Source of the DNA: Lewinellaceae bacterium
GTDB lineage: Bacteria; Bacteroidota; Bacteroidia; Chitinophagales; Saprospiraceae
Assembly (NCBI GenBank): GCA_016711435.1
Contig: JADJSY010000005.1
Coordinates: forward strand, 186,001-250,000
Length of the DNA: 64,000 bases
Direction of reading: 5' to 3'
Part shown: one piece after another, positions 8,779 to 18,840 of the stretch
Layout of the letters: the number at the start of each line of letters is the position of its first letter
Numbering within the stretch: position 1 is the stretch's first letter
Translations under genes and position numbers: made by a program
Notes under the pieces: generated by a model
Databases searched by the model: none
Told to the model about the DNA's origin: nothing
What the model saw: the letters and a program-made list of their open reading frames with translations, nothing else

Positions 8779-8870
8779 GAGTCGTGAGTGGTGAGTCGTG
8801 AGGGTGCCCGCCTAAGCATAATGAGTAGTTTAGGCGAAGCACCCTCACGATTCACGACTCACCACTCACG
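8779..8870. repeat. Palindrome between convergent genes, GAGTGGTGAGTCGTGAG family
   Basis: Left arm 8779-8815 and right arm 8834-8870 are complementary over most of their length: GAGTCGTGAGTGGTGAG words then GGGTGC.., against GCACCCTCACG then CACGACTCACC. The inner part pairs CGCCTAA with TTAGGCG. It begins at the stop of the DUF5060 gene and ends at the last codon of the convergent lipoprotein, so it is well placed as a bidirectional terminator, though it has no long T tract. Confidence 0.8.
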
Positions 8871-8871
8871 A

Positions 8872-9534
8872 TCACAACACCTTCATCGCTTGCGCTTTGG
8901 TGTAGTACTCTGACACGCCGTTCACCGACACGCCGTCTATGGTGGCCTTTTGCAGTTTTTTTCGCACGACGTAATACGTCCAGTCGCCTGGGGGGAGTTC
9001 TGCTATTTTCACAGCCGGGAATTCGATGCTGGTAGCGCCGCCGGTATTATATAGTTCAATCGGAATCGTCAGGTTCCGGGCGGCGTTTTCCCACATAAAT
9101 ACCAATGCCTCGCCGCGTTCGAGGGCTGCGCCTTTCCAGAAAAAGCGGGCCGGTTGCCTGCGGGAAAGCACCTTCGGTTCAAAGTAAATGCTATCCAGTG
9201 CAGGCATTTGCAAGGTAAACTCCATAGATTTGCCTGCCGCCGTTTTCCATTGAAAAAGATGGTCGCGGGTATAACCCGCCGGGTAGGCATACTGGTATGT
9301 AATGCCCTGGACAGGTACTAATTTCATGTCAGTTTTCTGGTAGCGAATGCCGCCGGGAGGTTCTGCGGGGGCAGGATTGTCCACGCCTTCTTTCCAGCTG
9401 GCTTCGGCAGTTGTTTTCGCGGCCTGTTCGTCGAAACGGGCATAACAATCAAAAGAATATTTTTTGGGTGCTTCAGGTGTATTGCAGGCCAAAAATGCTA
9501 AAGCAGTCAGAATTAAAAAAAAGATGTGTTTCAT
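8872..9534 (-). CDS. Lipoprotein of unknown function
   Basis: The start chosen at 9534 gives MKHIFFLILTALAFLAC, a clear lipoprotein signal with lipobox LAFLAC; the longer frame adds 55 residues with no signal. The mature ~200 residues are mostly beta-strand-like (PPGGIRYQKTD, QGITYQYAYPAGYTRDH, LPPGDWTYYVVRKK). I recognise no domain or catalytic motif. It stands alone, with a palindrome downstream and a 224-bp divergent spacer to the D-2-hydroxyacid dehydrogenase gene. Confidence 0.75.
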   Translation of the reverse strand: MKHIFFLILTALAFLACNTPEAPKKYSFDCYARFDEQAAKTTAEASWKEGVDNPAPAEPPGGIRYQKTDMKLVPVQGITYQYAYPAGYTRDHLFQWKTAAGKSMEFTLQMPALDSIYFEPKVLSRRQPARFFWKGAALERGEALVFMWENAARNLTIPIELYNTGGATSIEFPAVKIAELPPGDWTYYVVRKKLQKATIDGVSVNGVSEYYTKAQAMKVL

Positions 9535-9758
9535 GTGTTCGTCTAAATATCTTTGCCGCCAGTCGGTAAATGAGTGGCATCGGGTCATGAAAATACGCAG
9601 AAGTGCGCGGCAAATTTCCGCTAAGTCGGCCAGACGGCCAACTTCTGTCAAATTCTTCCACGAAATTAGAAACTGCATTCGCTGACGGACAACTATCATT
9701 CACACAATTTACCGAAACCATATAACCTAAGGCGCCGATATTTGACTCAATAAACAGC

Positions 9759-10706
9759 ATGAAAAAAGTGCTCATCACGGATGACTGCCATCCTTTACTG
9801 GCTGATGGGCTGGAACGCATGGGATATACCTGCGATTTCATGCCCGACATTACCCCTGAAAACACCTTAAGCCTGATTTCCGATTACGTAGGTTTGATTA
9901 TTAACAGTAAAATACTCGTCAACCGGACTTTTCTGGATAAGGCCGTTCAACTTCGTTTTGTGGGTCGATTAGGCTCCGGGATGGAAATCGTCGATCGGGC
10001 GTATGCAGCCGAGCGCGGCGTCGCGGTGTTGAGCAGTCCGGAAGGAAACCGGAATGCCGTTGCAGAACAGGCGTTGGGGATGTTGCTGGCGCTGATGAAC
10101 AACCTGATGCGCTCCGACCGGGAAGTTCGGGCCGACATCTGGCGAAGGGAGGCCAACCGGGGCAAAGAGCTGCGCGGGCAAACGATCGGCATTGTGGGAT
10201 TCGGGCATACAGGTAGCCAGTTTGCCCGAAAACTGGCAGGTATGGAAATGACCGTACTGGCTTTTGACAAGTATAAAACGCCCGGCTACGCATCCGAAAT
10301 GCCCTGGGTACGGGAAACCAGCCTGAGCGAAATACAACAGCAGGCCGATATTGTTAGTCTGCACCTGCCGCTGACCGATGAAACCCGCCACCTGGTGGAT
10401 TCGGATTTTATCGGACGCTGTAAAAAAGGGTTTATCCTGATAAATACGGCGCGTGGCGCGTGCATCAACACGGCAGATGTTGTGGAAGCATTGGAGGCTG
10501 GCCGGATAGGGGGAGCATGTCTGGATGTATTTGAAAACGAAAAACCGCAGACTTTTTCGGCAACGGAAACTGCGCTGTACAAACGCTTGCATGCACTCGA
10601 GCATGTTGTGCTGACACCGCATATTGCGGGTTGGACGCATGAGTCGAAATACCTGCTGGCAGCCATTTTGTTGGAAAAAATAAGCGCTGTTGTACCCGTT
10701 TCCTGA
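9759..10706 (+). CDS. D-isomer-specific 2-hydroxyacid dehydrogenase (phosphoglycerate-dehydrogenase-like)
   Basis: A 315-residue NAD-dependent enzyme. The N-terminal substrate domain (1-100) includes DKAVQLRFVGRLGSGMEIVD. The Rossmann domain has GIVGFGHTGSQFARKL with its dinucleotide glycine pattern and a downstream Asp (LAFDKYK) that favours NAD. Catalytic residues are present: Arg in NTARGACI, Glu in FENEKPQ, and His in LTPHIAGWTHES. Length matches the minimal family without an ACT domain, so it is not a full SerA. Bacteroidota carry several such enzymes, and the substrate cannot be told. It appears monocistronic. Confidence 0.9.
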   Translation: MKKVLITDDCHPLLADGLERMGYTCDFMPDITPENTLSLISDYVGLIINSKILVNRTFLDKAVQLRFVGRLGSGMEIVDRAYAAERGVAVLSSPEGNRNAVAEQALGMLLALMNNLMRSDREVRADIWRREANRGKELRGQTIGIVGFGHTGSQFARKLAGMEMTVLAFDKYKTPGYASEMPWVRETSLSEIQQQADIVSLHLPLTDETRHLVDSDFIGRCKKGFILINTARGACINTADVVEALEAGRIGGACLDVFENEKPQTFSATETALYKRLHALEHVVLTPHIAGWTHESKYLLAAILLEKISAVVPVS

Positions 10707-10910
10707 GCAGAAAACCTTAAAAAATCATTCGCTGCTTTTGTCAAATTACTGATATTATACCAAAAGAGACGCCGGGCTAAAGAATGGTTTTACTATCATT
10801 GCAGCCTTTTTGATTGTCTCCGATGCCGATAAAATTTTTAGTACGCTGAATGTCAAGCATTTAGAACTTAACTGATAGCAACTTTACACCATTTTTTCAA
10901 TCACTTTTCT

Positions 10911-13900
10911 ATGGTACGTTCTTTACTCTTAACCATTGCCATGCTTTGCTGCGTCGGTACTGTATTTGCCCAGTCAACTGTACTGTCAGGCAAAGTGACG
11001 GACGACAAAGGCGAGGGGCTGATCGGAGCTTCCGTCAAAGTGTCGAAAGGCGCCGATATGATACGGGGCGCCATCACGGATTACGAAGGCAACTTTCGGA
11101 TACCGATCGACCCCGGCACTTACGACGTGGAATTTTCATACACCGGATTTTCCACTTCGCGCGTCACTGGCGTGAAGATATTGACAGCGCAACTCAACTT
11201 CCTGAATCAAACCATGTCGGATAACCTGACATTGGATGTGGTGGATATTGTGGCTTACAAGGTGCCGCTCATCGAGCAGGATAAAACCTCGGGCGGGCAG
11301 ACGCTGACTTCCGACCAGATCAGGAACCTGCCGACACGTAGTGTCAATGCGATCGTGGCCACCACCGCAGGTACTACCTCGATAGACGGCGGCGCAATTA
11401 ATATCAAAGGTTCGCGCTCGAACGCCACCAACTATTATATCGACGGTATCCGTGTGTCCGGTTCTCCGCCGCCCGTTCAGGACCTGGAGCAATTGCAGGT
11501 CATTACAGGTGGCCTCGGCGCCGAGTACGGCGACGTAACGGGCGGTGTTATCTCCATGATTACCAAAGGCCCTGCCAGCGAATACCACGGAGGCATCGAT
11601 ATTGAGAACTCGTATGGCCTCGATCCGTATGGCTGGTTGCTGGCTACCGCCAACCTGAGCGGCCCGATCATCAAAAAGAAACAAAGCGACGGCAGCACCC
11701 GTACGGTACTGGGTTTCCGCCTGTCCGGACAATTCAATCGCCAGAAAGATGACGACCCGCCTGCGCTTCCGCTATATGTCGCAAAAGGAGACGGCGTTGA
11801 TCTTGGTATATTGTACGGCGCCGATGAAATTGCCGCTAATGCAGAACGCGCCAAACTGAATGACCCCAACAACGTACTGGGCCGTTTGCAGGCGCATCCA
11901 ATTTCACGCAGAGGCGCATTGTTTATTTCTTCCGGTGAAAACCTGACCAACGACAGTGTCGATGTGTATAAATTCAATCCGAATGAAAAACGGCAGGATA
12001 TTGACATTACCAGCAAAATAGACCTTCGCCTGACGAACAGTATCGACTTGAGCGTGACCGGTACATTTAAGGATCAGCAAGATCAGTTTACACCCGGAGG
12101 CTGGAGATTGGTGAATAGCCAAAATAACCCGACCAACTATGCCCGTCGCTATCGCGGTATCGCTCGTTTCCGCCATCGCCTCGGCAGCAACAATGATGAT
12201 GATGGCAGCGAAAAAAATGCGAATCGCGTGAGCATTTCCAATGCCAGCTACCAGTTGCAGTTTGCTTTTGAACGCGGCACCAACAAGGTATACGACCCGC
12301 GCCACGAGGACAGGTTGTTTGATTACGGCTATGTCGGAAAATTCAACTACGATAACATTCCGAGGGCTATCCTGGATAGTAATATGGTAAGACACGGCGG
12401 GTATGTGACTGATTTCACCGGATTTGAAGCGGGTTCACAAAATCCCGGTCTGGTGGCCTACAATGAGTTTGCCAATCCGCTTGATTACGCAGATTTTCAG
12501 GCTTTTAACGGCATTGAACCGACATTATATTCCTCTATATGGGGTAATCATGCCAATACAAACCTGGTATATAACTCGTTTGGCAACAGCGAAGATGACA
12601 TCCTCACTATTACGGCAAACAGCAGTTTCGACCTGAAATTGGGCAAAACCGGTACGCACAGTATTCAGTTCGGCCTGCTCAATGAACAACGCACTACCCG
12701 TTCCTGGAATGTGGCGCCTTCCGGATTATGGCAGCAGGCTATCCAGTCGGCCAACAGCCATTTCAATGGTATCGACCTGACGGCTGCACCCATCGGCACA
12801 TTTGAAGACCCCCGCTTCCCCGATGTCGGTCCGATTGATCAATACCCGTACCTGGTGGTAGATCAGCCGGGTCGTCGTTTCTATCGCGCCCTGCGCGAAT
12901 CGCTCGGAGTCGGCCTCAATGAATATGTCAATGTGGAAGGGCTTACGCCCGATCAACTGAGCCTCAGCATGTTTGGCCCGCGCGAATTGACAGACCGCGG
13001 TCTGGTGGGATACTACGGTTACGATTACGAGGGCAACCGTTCGCCGGATGGTATCACGTTTAACGACTTTTTCCGGTTGAAAGACGCTGATGGCGTACGT
13101 ACGCTGCCTGTTGCACCGCTCCAACCTTTGTACCAGGCTGCGTTTCTGAAAGATAAATTTACGTTTAATAACATGATTTTCAGCCTCGGTGTTCGTGTAG
13201 AGCGTTTCGACCTGAATACCAAGGTGTTGAAAGACCCGTACTCGCTTTACCAGGTGATGACGGCTAAAGATTACTTTGAAACAGTGCCCGAGGCGCCGGA
13301 TGTCCGCCCTGGTACGATCGGCGATGAGTTTAAAGTGTACACCGTGAGCGAACAGGATAGATCGCCGGCGGCATTCCGCAACGGCGATACCTGGTTCTTC
13401 CCCGATGGCCGCCAGGCAAACGACGGTGTCGCTATTTACGGTAGCGGCGGCGTTGTCAATCCTTTATTAGTGGATCCGGTTCGGGGGGGCGATATTACCA
13501 GCGATGATTTTGACCCGAATACCTCTTTTGAAGATTATACGCCGCAGGTCAACTGGCTTCCACGTATGGGCTTCTCGTTCCCTATCTCGGAAGACGCCAA
13601 CTTCTTTGCACACTACGACGTATTGGTGCAGCGGCCTACCAACTACCAGGTAACCGCGCTGAATTATTTCTACTTTTATACGCCCGGTCGTACACCGGAG
13701 AACAATGCCAACCTGAGGCCGGAAAAGGTAGTAGACTACGAAGTGGGTTTTCAGCAGCGTCTGAATCAGAACTCTGCCCTCAAATTCTCTGCGTATTACC
13801 GCGAAATGCGCGATATGACGCAGTCGCGTACGATCCAGCAGGTGCCTATCATCGGTACCTATACGACTTATGGCAATATCGACTTCGGTACCGTAAAGGG

Positions 13901-14591
13901 TTTCACCGTACAGTATGATTTGCGCCGTATTCAAAATGCGGAGTTGCGCTTAGCCTACACCCTGCAATTTGCAGACGGAACGGGTTCGAGCGCCAACTCA
14001 CAACGCGGTCTGACGCGTCTGGGTAATATCCGCAACCTTTTCCCGCTCGATTTTGACGAACGCCACAACATTTCCGGTATCCTGGACTATCGTTTCAGCG
14101 AAGGCCGGGACTACAACGGCCCGCGTATCGGAAACAATGACATTCTGTCAAACTTAGGCGCCAACCTGCAACTCACTGCTGTTTCGGGCCGCCCATACAC
14201 GGCAAATATCCGTGCGGAACAATTTGGCGGAAGCGGTATCCAGGGCGCGATCAACGGCAACCGTTTGCCCTGGCGTTTTACGCTCGATTTGCGGGTGGAT
14301 AAATCATTCAACCTTTCCGCGGAAAATAAAAAGCCGCTCAACCTGAATGTTTACTTCCGCGTGTCCAACCTGTTGAACCGCAAAAATGTTATCAATGTGT
14401 ATTCCGTAACAGGCTCGCCGACAGATGACGGCTACTTAGCCACTCCGGAAGGCATCAATATTACCAATAACGTTGTTTCGCAGGGCAGAAGCCAGGAAGC
14501 GTATTTAGCCTCTTATTCCTGGCTTGTGCGTAACCCGGATAACTTTACTTTGCCACGTCGTATGTACGTAGGCGCTATTTTTGAATTCTAA
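10911..14591 (+). CDS. TonB-dependent outer-membrane receptor with CarboxypepD-like N-terminal domain
   Basis: A 1226-residue protein. Residues 1-20 are a signal peptide ending VFAQ. Residues 22-105 are a CarboxypepD_reg-like beta-sandwich (LSGKVTDDKGEGLIGASVKV, GTYDVEFSYTGF). The plug follows (~110-225: LTSDQIRNLPTRSVNAIVATTAG, GSRSNATNYYIDGIRV, LGAEYGDVTGGVISM). A long beta-barrel ends in the aromatic RRMYVGAIFEF. These receptors take up large substrates using TonB energy. Here the next genes encode a giant secreted protein (18 bp on) and a PorV-like barrel, not a SusD lipoprotein. So this is not a SusCD pair; the receptor, cargo and PorV-like protein probably form one operon. Confidence 0.95.
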   Translation: MVRSLLLTIAMLCCVGTVFAQSTVLSGKVTDDKGEGLIGASVKVSKGADMIRGAITDYEGNFRIPIDPGTYDVEFSYTGFSTSRVTGVKILTAQLNFLNQTMSDNLTLDVVDIVAYKVPLIEQDKTSGGQTLTSDQIRNLPTRSVNAIVATTAGTTSIDGGAINIKGSRSNATNYYIDGIRVSGSPPPVQDLEQLQVITGGLGAEYGDVTGGVISMITKGPASEYHGGIDIENSYGLDPYGWLLATANLSGPIIKKKQSDGSTRTVLGFRLSGQFNRQKDDDPPALPLYVAKGDGVDLGILYGADEIAANAERAKLNDPNNVLGRLQAHPISRRGALFISSGENLTNDSVDVYKFNPNEKRQDIDITSKIDLRLTNSIDLSVTGTFKDQQDQFTPGGWRLVNSQNNPTNYARRYRGIARFRHRLGSNNDDDGSEKNANRVSISNASYQLQFAFERGTNKVYDPRHEDRLFDYGYVGKFNYDNIPRAILDSNMVRHGGYVTDFTGFEAGSQNPGLVAYNEFANPLDYADFQAFNGIEPTLYSSIWGNHANTNLVYNSFGNSEDDILTITANSSFDLKLGKTGTHSIQFGLLNEQRTTRSWNVAPSGLWQQAIQSANSHFNGIDLTAAPIGTFEDPRFPDVGPIDQYPYLVVDQPGRRFYRALRESLGVGLNEYVNVEGLTPDQLSLSMFGPRELTDRGLVGYYGYDYEGNRSPDGITFNDFFRLKDADGVRTLPVAPLQPLYQAAFLKDKFTFNNMIFSLGVRVERFDLNTKVLKDPYSLYQVMTAKDYFETVPEAPDVRPGTIGDEFKVYTVSEQDRSPAAFRNGDTWFFPDGRQANDGVAIYGSGGVVNPLLVDPVRGGDITSDDFDPNTSFEDYTPQVNWLPRMGFSFPISEDANFFAHYDVLVQRPTNYQVTALNYFYFYTPGRTPENNANLRPEKVVDYEVGFQQRLNQNSALKFSAYYREMRDMTQSRTIQQVPIIGTYTTYGNIDFGTVKGFTVQYDLRRIQNAELRLAYTLQFADGTGSSANSQRGLTRLGNIRNLFPLDFDERHNISGILDYRFSEGRDYNGPRIGNNDILSNLGANLQLTAVSGRPYTANIRAEQFGGSGIQGAINGNRLPWRFTLDLRVDKSFNLSAENKKPLNLNVYFRVSNLLNRKNVINVYSVTGSPTDDGYLATPEGINITNNVVSQGRSQEAYLASYSWLVRNPDNFTLPRRMYVGAIFEF

Positions 14592-14609
14592 ACTAAAAAA
14601 TTGTTAACC

Positions 14610-17600
14610 ATGCGCCTTTACAAACTTTTATTAGTTGTTGTACTCGCATTTGCAGTGGGAGGGGCTGTTTTTGGCCGAAGCCCCGATGACTATCGCAAAT
14701 CGGAACGTACAGTAAAATACCGCGATGTGTGCGCCAACTCCGAATCTGCTATCGACCAGCGGATCAATAACGTGCGCGCGCGTTTGCTGGGCGGCGGAGA
14801 CTGCTGGTGGAACTTTTCAGATGGTCGTTATATCGTACCGAAAGTAGACCTCAGCAGCGGCCAGCAGGAAGTATCTTCCCTCTATGCCGGTGCGGTATGG
14901 ATAGGCGGATTTGACGACTTCGACAACCTGAAATTAGCCTGCCAGGACTACCGCAGCAGCACTGCGCAGGATTTTTGGCCCGGCCCGCTGGACCCTGTCC
15001 AGGGCAATACCGAAGCCGTGATGTGTAAAAACTGGGACCGCCACTTCCGCGTTACGGGCGATGAAATTCGCCTCCACCTGCGCAACCTGTCAGCAGGCAA
15101 CCTGAACCCCAGCGAAATCCCGCGCGGACTGCGTGAATGGCCTGCTAAAGGCAATCCGTATTTTGTGGATGTGTGGGGCTTCGATCTGCCGTTTACCGAT
15201 CAGGCGCTCGCCGGTTTTTTTGATGCCGACGAAGACCGCCTCTACGATCCTCTAAAAGGTGATTACCCGTCTATTGATATTCGCGGTTGCCCCAATGACC
15301 GTTACCCGGACGAAATGATCTTCTGGATTTACAACGACGAGGGCGGTGGCCAGGAACATACTGCTTCCAGGGGCCGCGCTATTCGTATGGAAGTTCAGGT
15401 GCAGGCTTTCGGATACGCGACCAACGACGCTTTGAATGATATGACGTTTCAGCGTTATAAATTGATCAACCGCGCTACAGACCCAATCGACTCCACGTTC
15501 TTTGCGATGTGGACCGACCCCGACCTCGGCTGTGCGGATGATGATCGCATCGGCTGCGATACCTCGCTCAGCCTGATGTATGTGTACAACCAGGATCCTA
15601 TCGACGGTATTACGGGTAATACCTGTGCCGGTACGCCGACTTACAACGACAAAGTTCCGATGATCGGTGTCGACTATTTCCGGGGGCCGCTCAAACCGAT
15701 TACACCCGACTCGTCGGTGGAACTGGGTATGTCGTCCTTTATGTACTACAACCGGCCGGGTGTAGCGGGCGGCAACTGGCCGAATGCGATGGTTGACCCG
15801 GAAACGCCCCTTGCATTTTACCGTTTTATTACCGGTTCCTGGGCCGATGGTACGCCCTGTACATTTGGCGGAAGCGGCTACAACCCGGGCACAACAGCAG
15901 CGGAAATCGATTTTGTATTCCCGCAACAACCCAATATTTCTTCAGGATGGTCTATGTGTACGGCCAACCTCGGTATAGGCGACCGTCGTTGTTTGCAGGC
16001 CTCCGGTCCATTCCGCCTGAATCCGGGCGCGGTGAATGAACTGATTATCGGGGTGCCGTGGGTGCCGGACATCACTTATCCCTGCCCGGATATGGAGCCG
16101 CTGTTCCGCGCCGACCGTCTGGCACAAGGCTTGTTCGACAACTGTTTTGAATTGCTCGACGGCCCGGATGCTCCGACTGTGAACTGGATAGAACTGGAAC
16201 GCGAGGTGATCGCCGTGCTGACCAACGAAGCGCCTTCCAATAATGTTTCGGAAGCTTACAGACAGCAGGACTTCCTCGCGCCGGATACCATCAGGCAGAA
16301 CGCTGATCCTGCGATCAGGGCTTTGGCTGACTACCGCTTTGAAGGCTACAAAATCTATCAGTTGCTCAACCCGAATACTTCCAATGCGGATTTTGAGAAC
16401 CCCGACCGCAGCCGGTTGGTGGTTCAGGTGGATATTAAAAACAATGTTAAAAAACTTTACAACTGGGAGGAAAGCCAAAATCCGATTAATCCGGGTCTGA
16501 AAATCTACACCCCCAGCATTCAGGTGGAAGGGGCCGATGCAGGCATCCGGCACACGTTTTCTATCAAAGAAGACCAGTTTGCCACCGGCAATGACAGGCG
16601 GCTCGTAAACCACAAGAAGTATTATTTTGTCGCAGTCGCGTATGCCTACAATAATTACGGAGACTTCGATGCGGGTACGGGCGCCGGCCAACCTTTCCCA
16701 TACTTGCTGGGCCGCAGAGGCTCGCAAATATTTACCGTGGTGCCGCGCCCTATTGTCGACCAGGTATTAAAATCCTCTTATGGAGACGGCATACCGATCA
16801 CCCGATTGGAAGGTGCAGGCGCAGGCGGTAATTTCCTTGACCTCGACAGCACTACCCGGGCAAATATGCTGAAACCCGGATTTGATAGCGTGCTGACGTA
16901 CAAAACAGGTAGAAGCCCGATCAATATCACGATTTTCAACCCGTTTGAAGTCAAAGAAGGCGATTTCGAACTGAATCTGGTAGACGGTAATTTGAATGAC
17001 GAAGTATTAGACGATACGGCCCGTTGGGAATTGCGCCGCCTGCCGGACGGCAATGTGATTGCATCGGAAAGAACCATTCAACAGCTGAATGAACAAATTG
17101 TACCCGAATTCGGCTTCTCCGTCTCTATTGTACAAACCCTGGATGCAGGCGATAACAATGAAGACACCAATGGCGGCATTGGGGCCGAAGTAGAATATAG
17201 CAACCCCAATGAACCCTGGCTGACGGGCTGGCCGGATTCGGATTTCCCGCCATTCCACTATGTACAGACAAAACCGCCGCAGGAAATAGACCATGTGCTT
17301 GATATGAGCAGGGGCCTGAGCATCCTGGGCAATGGATGGTTTGTGCCTTATTACCTCGCAGACTGGCGACTGGGTCTTCGTGCCAATGTGCCCAACGACC
17401 GTGTCATCACACCTGCATGGACAGAAAAAGGCGGCGCATCTATCGGCTTTTATTCAGGAAATGTAATGACGGATAGCCGCGAACTAAGACTCACCCAGTT
17501 GCCCAGTGTGGACATCGTACTGACGAAGGATACGAGCTTATGGAGCCGTTGTATGGTAGTTGAGTCCGCTTCTTATTACTACTCCGGCTCGGAATACCCG

Positions 17601-17804
17601 CAGGCTCCCGGTCTGGAAACAGAAAGCCCGGCCAATAGAAAGCGTGTCATGTTCGACGTGCGTTACGGACTTTCAGTAGGAAAAACAGATGCCAATGGCG
17701 ACGGCTTACCCGACCCGGATGGCGCTGTGAACACTGCTTATACTGGTCTACCCGCCAGTCAGGTAGGTACGCCTATGAGAGGTATGGGATGGTTCCCCGG
17801 CTAG
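14610..17804 (+). CDS. Large T9SS-type secreted protein, N-terminal portion up to an in-frame TAG
   Basis: The ATG at 14610 starts a signal peptide (MRLYKLLLVVVLAFAVGGAVFG); a TTG three codons earlier is less likely. The frame reads 1064 residues and then stops at TAG 17802-17804 after GMGWFPG. The same frame continues open for another 287 codons to 18668 and ends in a sorting-like domain, so the two parts are one ancestral gene of 1,352 codons before the terminal stop. Readable features are many WIGGFDDFD- and YKLINRATDPIDSTFFAMW-like beta segments, calcium-binding-like DANGDGLPDPDG near 1030, and regularly spaced Cys. I do not know its function. It follows the TonB receptor by 18 bp and precedes the PorV-like gene. 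The stop may be a sequencing error or a true nonsense mutation. Confidence 0.8.
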   Translation: MRLYKLLLVVVLAFAVGGAVFGRSPDDYRKSERTVKYRDVCANSESAIDQRINNVRARLLGGGDCWWNFSDGRYIVPKVDLSSGQQEVSSLYAGAVWIGGFDDFDNLKLACQDYRSSTAQDFWPGPLDPVQGNTEAVMCKNWDRHFRVTGDEIRLHLRNLSAGNLNPSEIPRGLREWPAKGNPYFVDVWGFDLPFTDQALAGFFDADEDRLYDPLKGDYPSIDIRGCPNDRYPDEMIFWIYNDEGGGQEHTASRGRAIRMEVQVQAFGYATNDALNDMTFQRYKLINRATDPIDSTFFAMWTDPDLGCADDDRIGCDTSLSLMYVYNQDPIDGITGNTCAGTPTYNDKVPMIGVDYFRGPLKPITPDSSVELGMSSFMYYNRPGVAGGNWPNAMVDPETPLAFYRFITGSWADGTPCTFGGSGYNPGTTAAEIDFVFPQQPNISSGWSMCTANLGIGDRRCLQASGPFRLNPGAVNELIIGVPWVPDITYPCPDMEPLFRADRLAQGLFDNCFELLDGPDAPTVNWIELEREVIAVLTNEAPSNNVSEAYRQQDFLAPDTIRQNADPAIRALADYRFEGYKIYQLLNPNTSNADFENPDRSRLVVQVDIKNNVKKLYNWEESQNPINPGLKIYTPSIQVEGADAGIRHTFSIKEDQFATGNDRRLVNHKKYYFVAVAYAYNNYGDFDAGTGAGQPFPYLLGRRGSQIFTVVPRPIVDQVLKSSYGDGIPITRLEGAGAGGNFLDLDSTTRANMLKPGFDSVLTYKTGRSPINITIFNPFEVKEGDFELNLVDGNLNDEVLDDTARWELRRLPDGNVIASERTIQQLNEQIVPEFGFSVSIVQTLDAGDNNEDTNGGIGAEVEYSNPNEPWLTGWPDSDFPPFHYVQTKPPQEIDHVLDMSRGLSILGNGWFVPYYLADWRLGLRANVPNDRVITPAWTEKGGASIGFYSGNVMTDSRELRLTQLPSVDIVLTKDTSLWSRCMVVESASYYYSGSEYPQAPGLETESPANRKRVMFDVRYGLSVGKTDANGDGLPDPDGAVNTAYTGLPASQVGTPMRGMGWFPG

Positions 17805-18668
17805 GCGGTAGAGGTAGAGACCGGCCGTCGCCTGAATATCTTCTTTGGTGAAAACTCCGTATATAGTTCCGCGATAGATCCGCGTTTCACCGGCCGGGAT
17901 ATGCTCTGGAATCCCACTGACCAGATTCTTCGGAATACGAACTTTTTTGAGGATTATTACGATCTGGTTCTTGGTGGCCAGCACTGGGTATATGTTACCT
18001 ATACCGAGTACGATGGCTGCGAAGCCATGCGCCGCCGCCTGACGCCGGAATTCTTCTCGCTAACAGCAGCACAACCATACATTGCAAAAGTGCCCCGGAT
18101 GAAGGATATTGCCTGGGCAGGTATGCTTCAGTTGGCGCCCAACTTCCAAATGAAGTCGCTGCGGGAAGGTTTGATTCCAAATGATGTGACCATTAAACTG
18201 CGCGTTGACAATCCTTATCAAACGTGGTCCAATAATGCCGACGGAAATAAGAAAACCGGTCATCCAAAATACCGTTTTTCTACCCGCGGTCAGCAGCCCG
18301 TTGCGCTGGATGTGGTACAGGTCGAAAATGCCCTTGACTCCATCAAGGCAGTACCGAATCCGTATTACGGCTTCTCACAGTATGAGACTTCTCAATTTTC
18401 CAACACGATCAAAATCACCAACCTGCCAGGTAAGTGTACGGTAACGATCTACTCGTTAGACGGTAAATTCATCCGAAAATACGAACGCGACGAAGTGTAC
18501 CAGCCTTACCAGCAGATTACGCCTGATCTTGAATGGGACTTGAAAAACAGCAAAGGCATCCCTGTGGCCAGCGGCGTGTACCTGTTTAATATACAGGCGC
18601 CCGGTCTGGGAACCCGAACAGTCAAGTGGTTTGGCATTGCCCGACAATTTGACCCGTCAGGGCTTTAA
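17805..18668 (+). pseudogene. Large T9SS-type secreted protein, C-terminal portion after the in-frame TAG
   Basis: In phase with the upstream frame and without its own signal peptide; it begins AVEVETGRRLNIFFGENS directly after the TAG. The only internal ATG, at 17901, would delete part of a folded region, so independent translation is doubtful. The last ~100 residues (IKAVPNPYYGFSQYE, CTVTIYSLDGKFIRKY, SKGIPVASGVYLFNIQ, RTVKWFGI) have the shape of a FlgD-like/T9SS type A C-terminal domain. Loss of this part would abolish T9SS export of the protein. Reading the stop as TGG (Trp) or CAG (Gln) restores one uninterrupted protein. Confidence 0.7.
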
Positions 18669-18670
18669 GT

Positions 18671-18769
18671 GTGAGTAGTGGTTGTGAGTTTTGAGGGCAT
18701 CTCGTTTGAAGATAATTGAGAACGTTCCTTTAACAGGATGCCACTCACAACTCACCACTCACCACTCAC
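18671..18769. repeat. Palindrome, GTGAGTAGTGGTTGTGAG family
   Basis: Left arm 18671-18700 pairs imperfectly with right arm 18738-18769 (ATGCCACTCACAACTCACC...). It begins just after the stop of the large secreted protein. It belongs to the same word family as 8779-8870. It separates that gene from the PorV-like gene, which otherwise looks co-transcribed. Confidence 0.75.
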
Positions 18770-18840
18770 TTAAAAAATATTCACAAATCTGGAGCCATCG
18801 CTCTCGGGAGAAGGTTTCAGAATTCAATCCTCGAATTGAT

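Noticed and set aside
10840..10853. 14-nt match AGTACGCTGAATGT to the acyl-CoA dehydrogenase promoter region
   Set aside because: A few 14-nt matches are expected by chance in 64 kb, and the flanks do not match.
14948..17294. Several open frames of 70-260 codons on the minus strand inside the large secreted protein
   Set aside because: They are shadows of a GC-rich coding frame and show no domain or signal.
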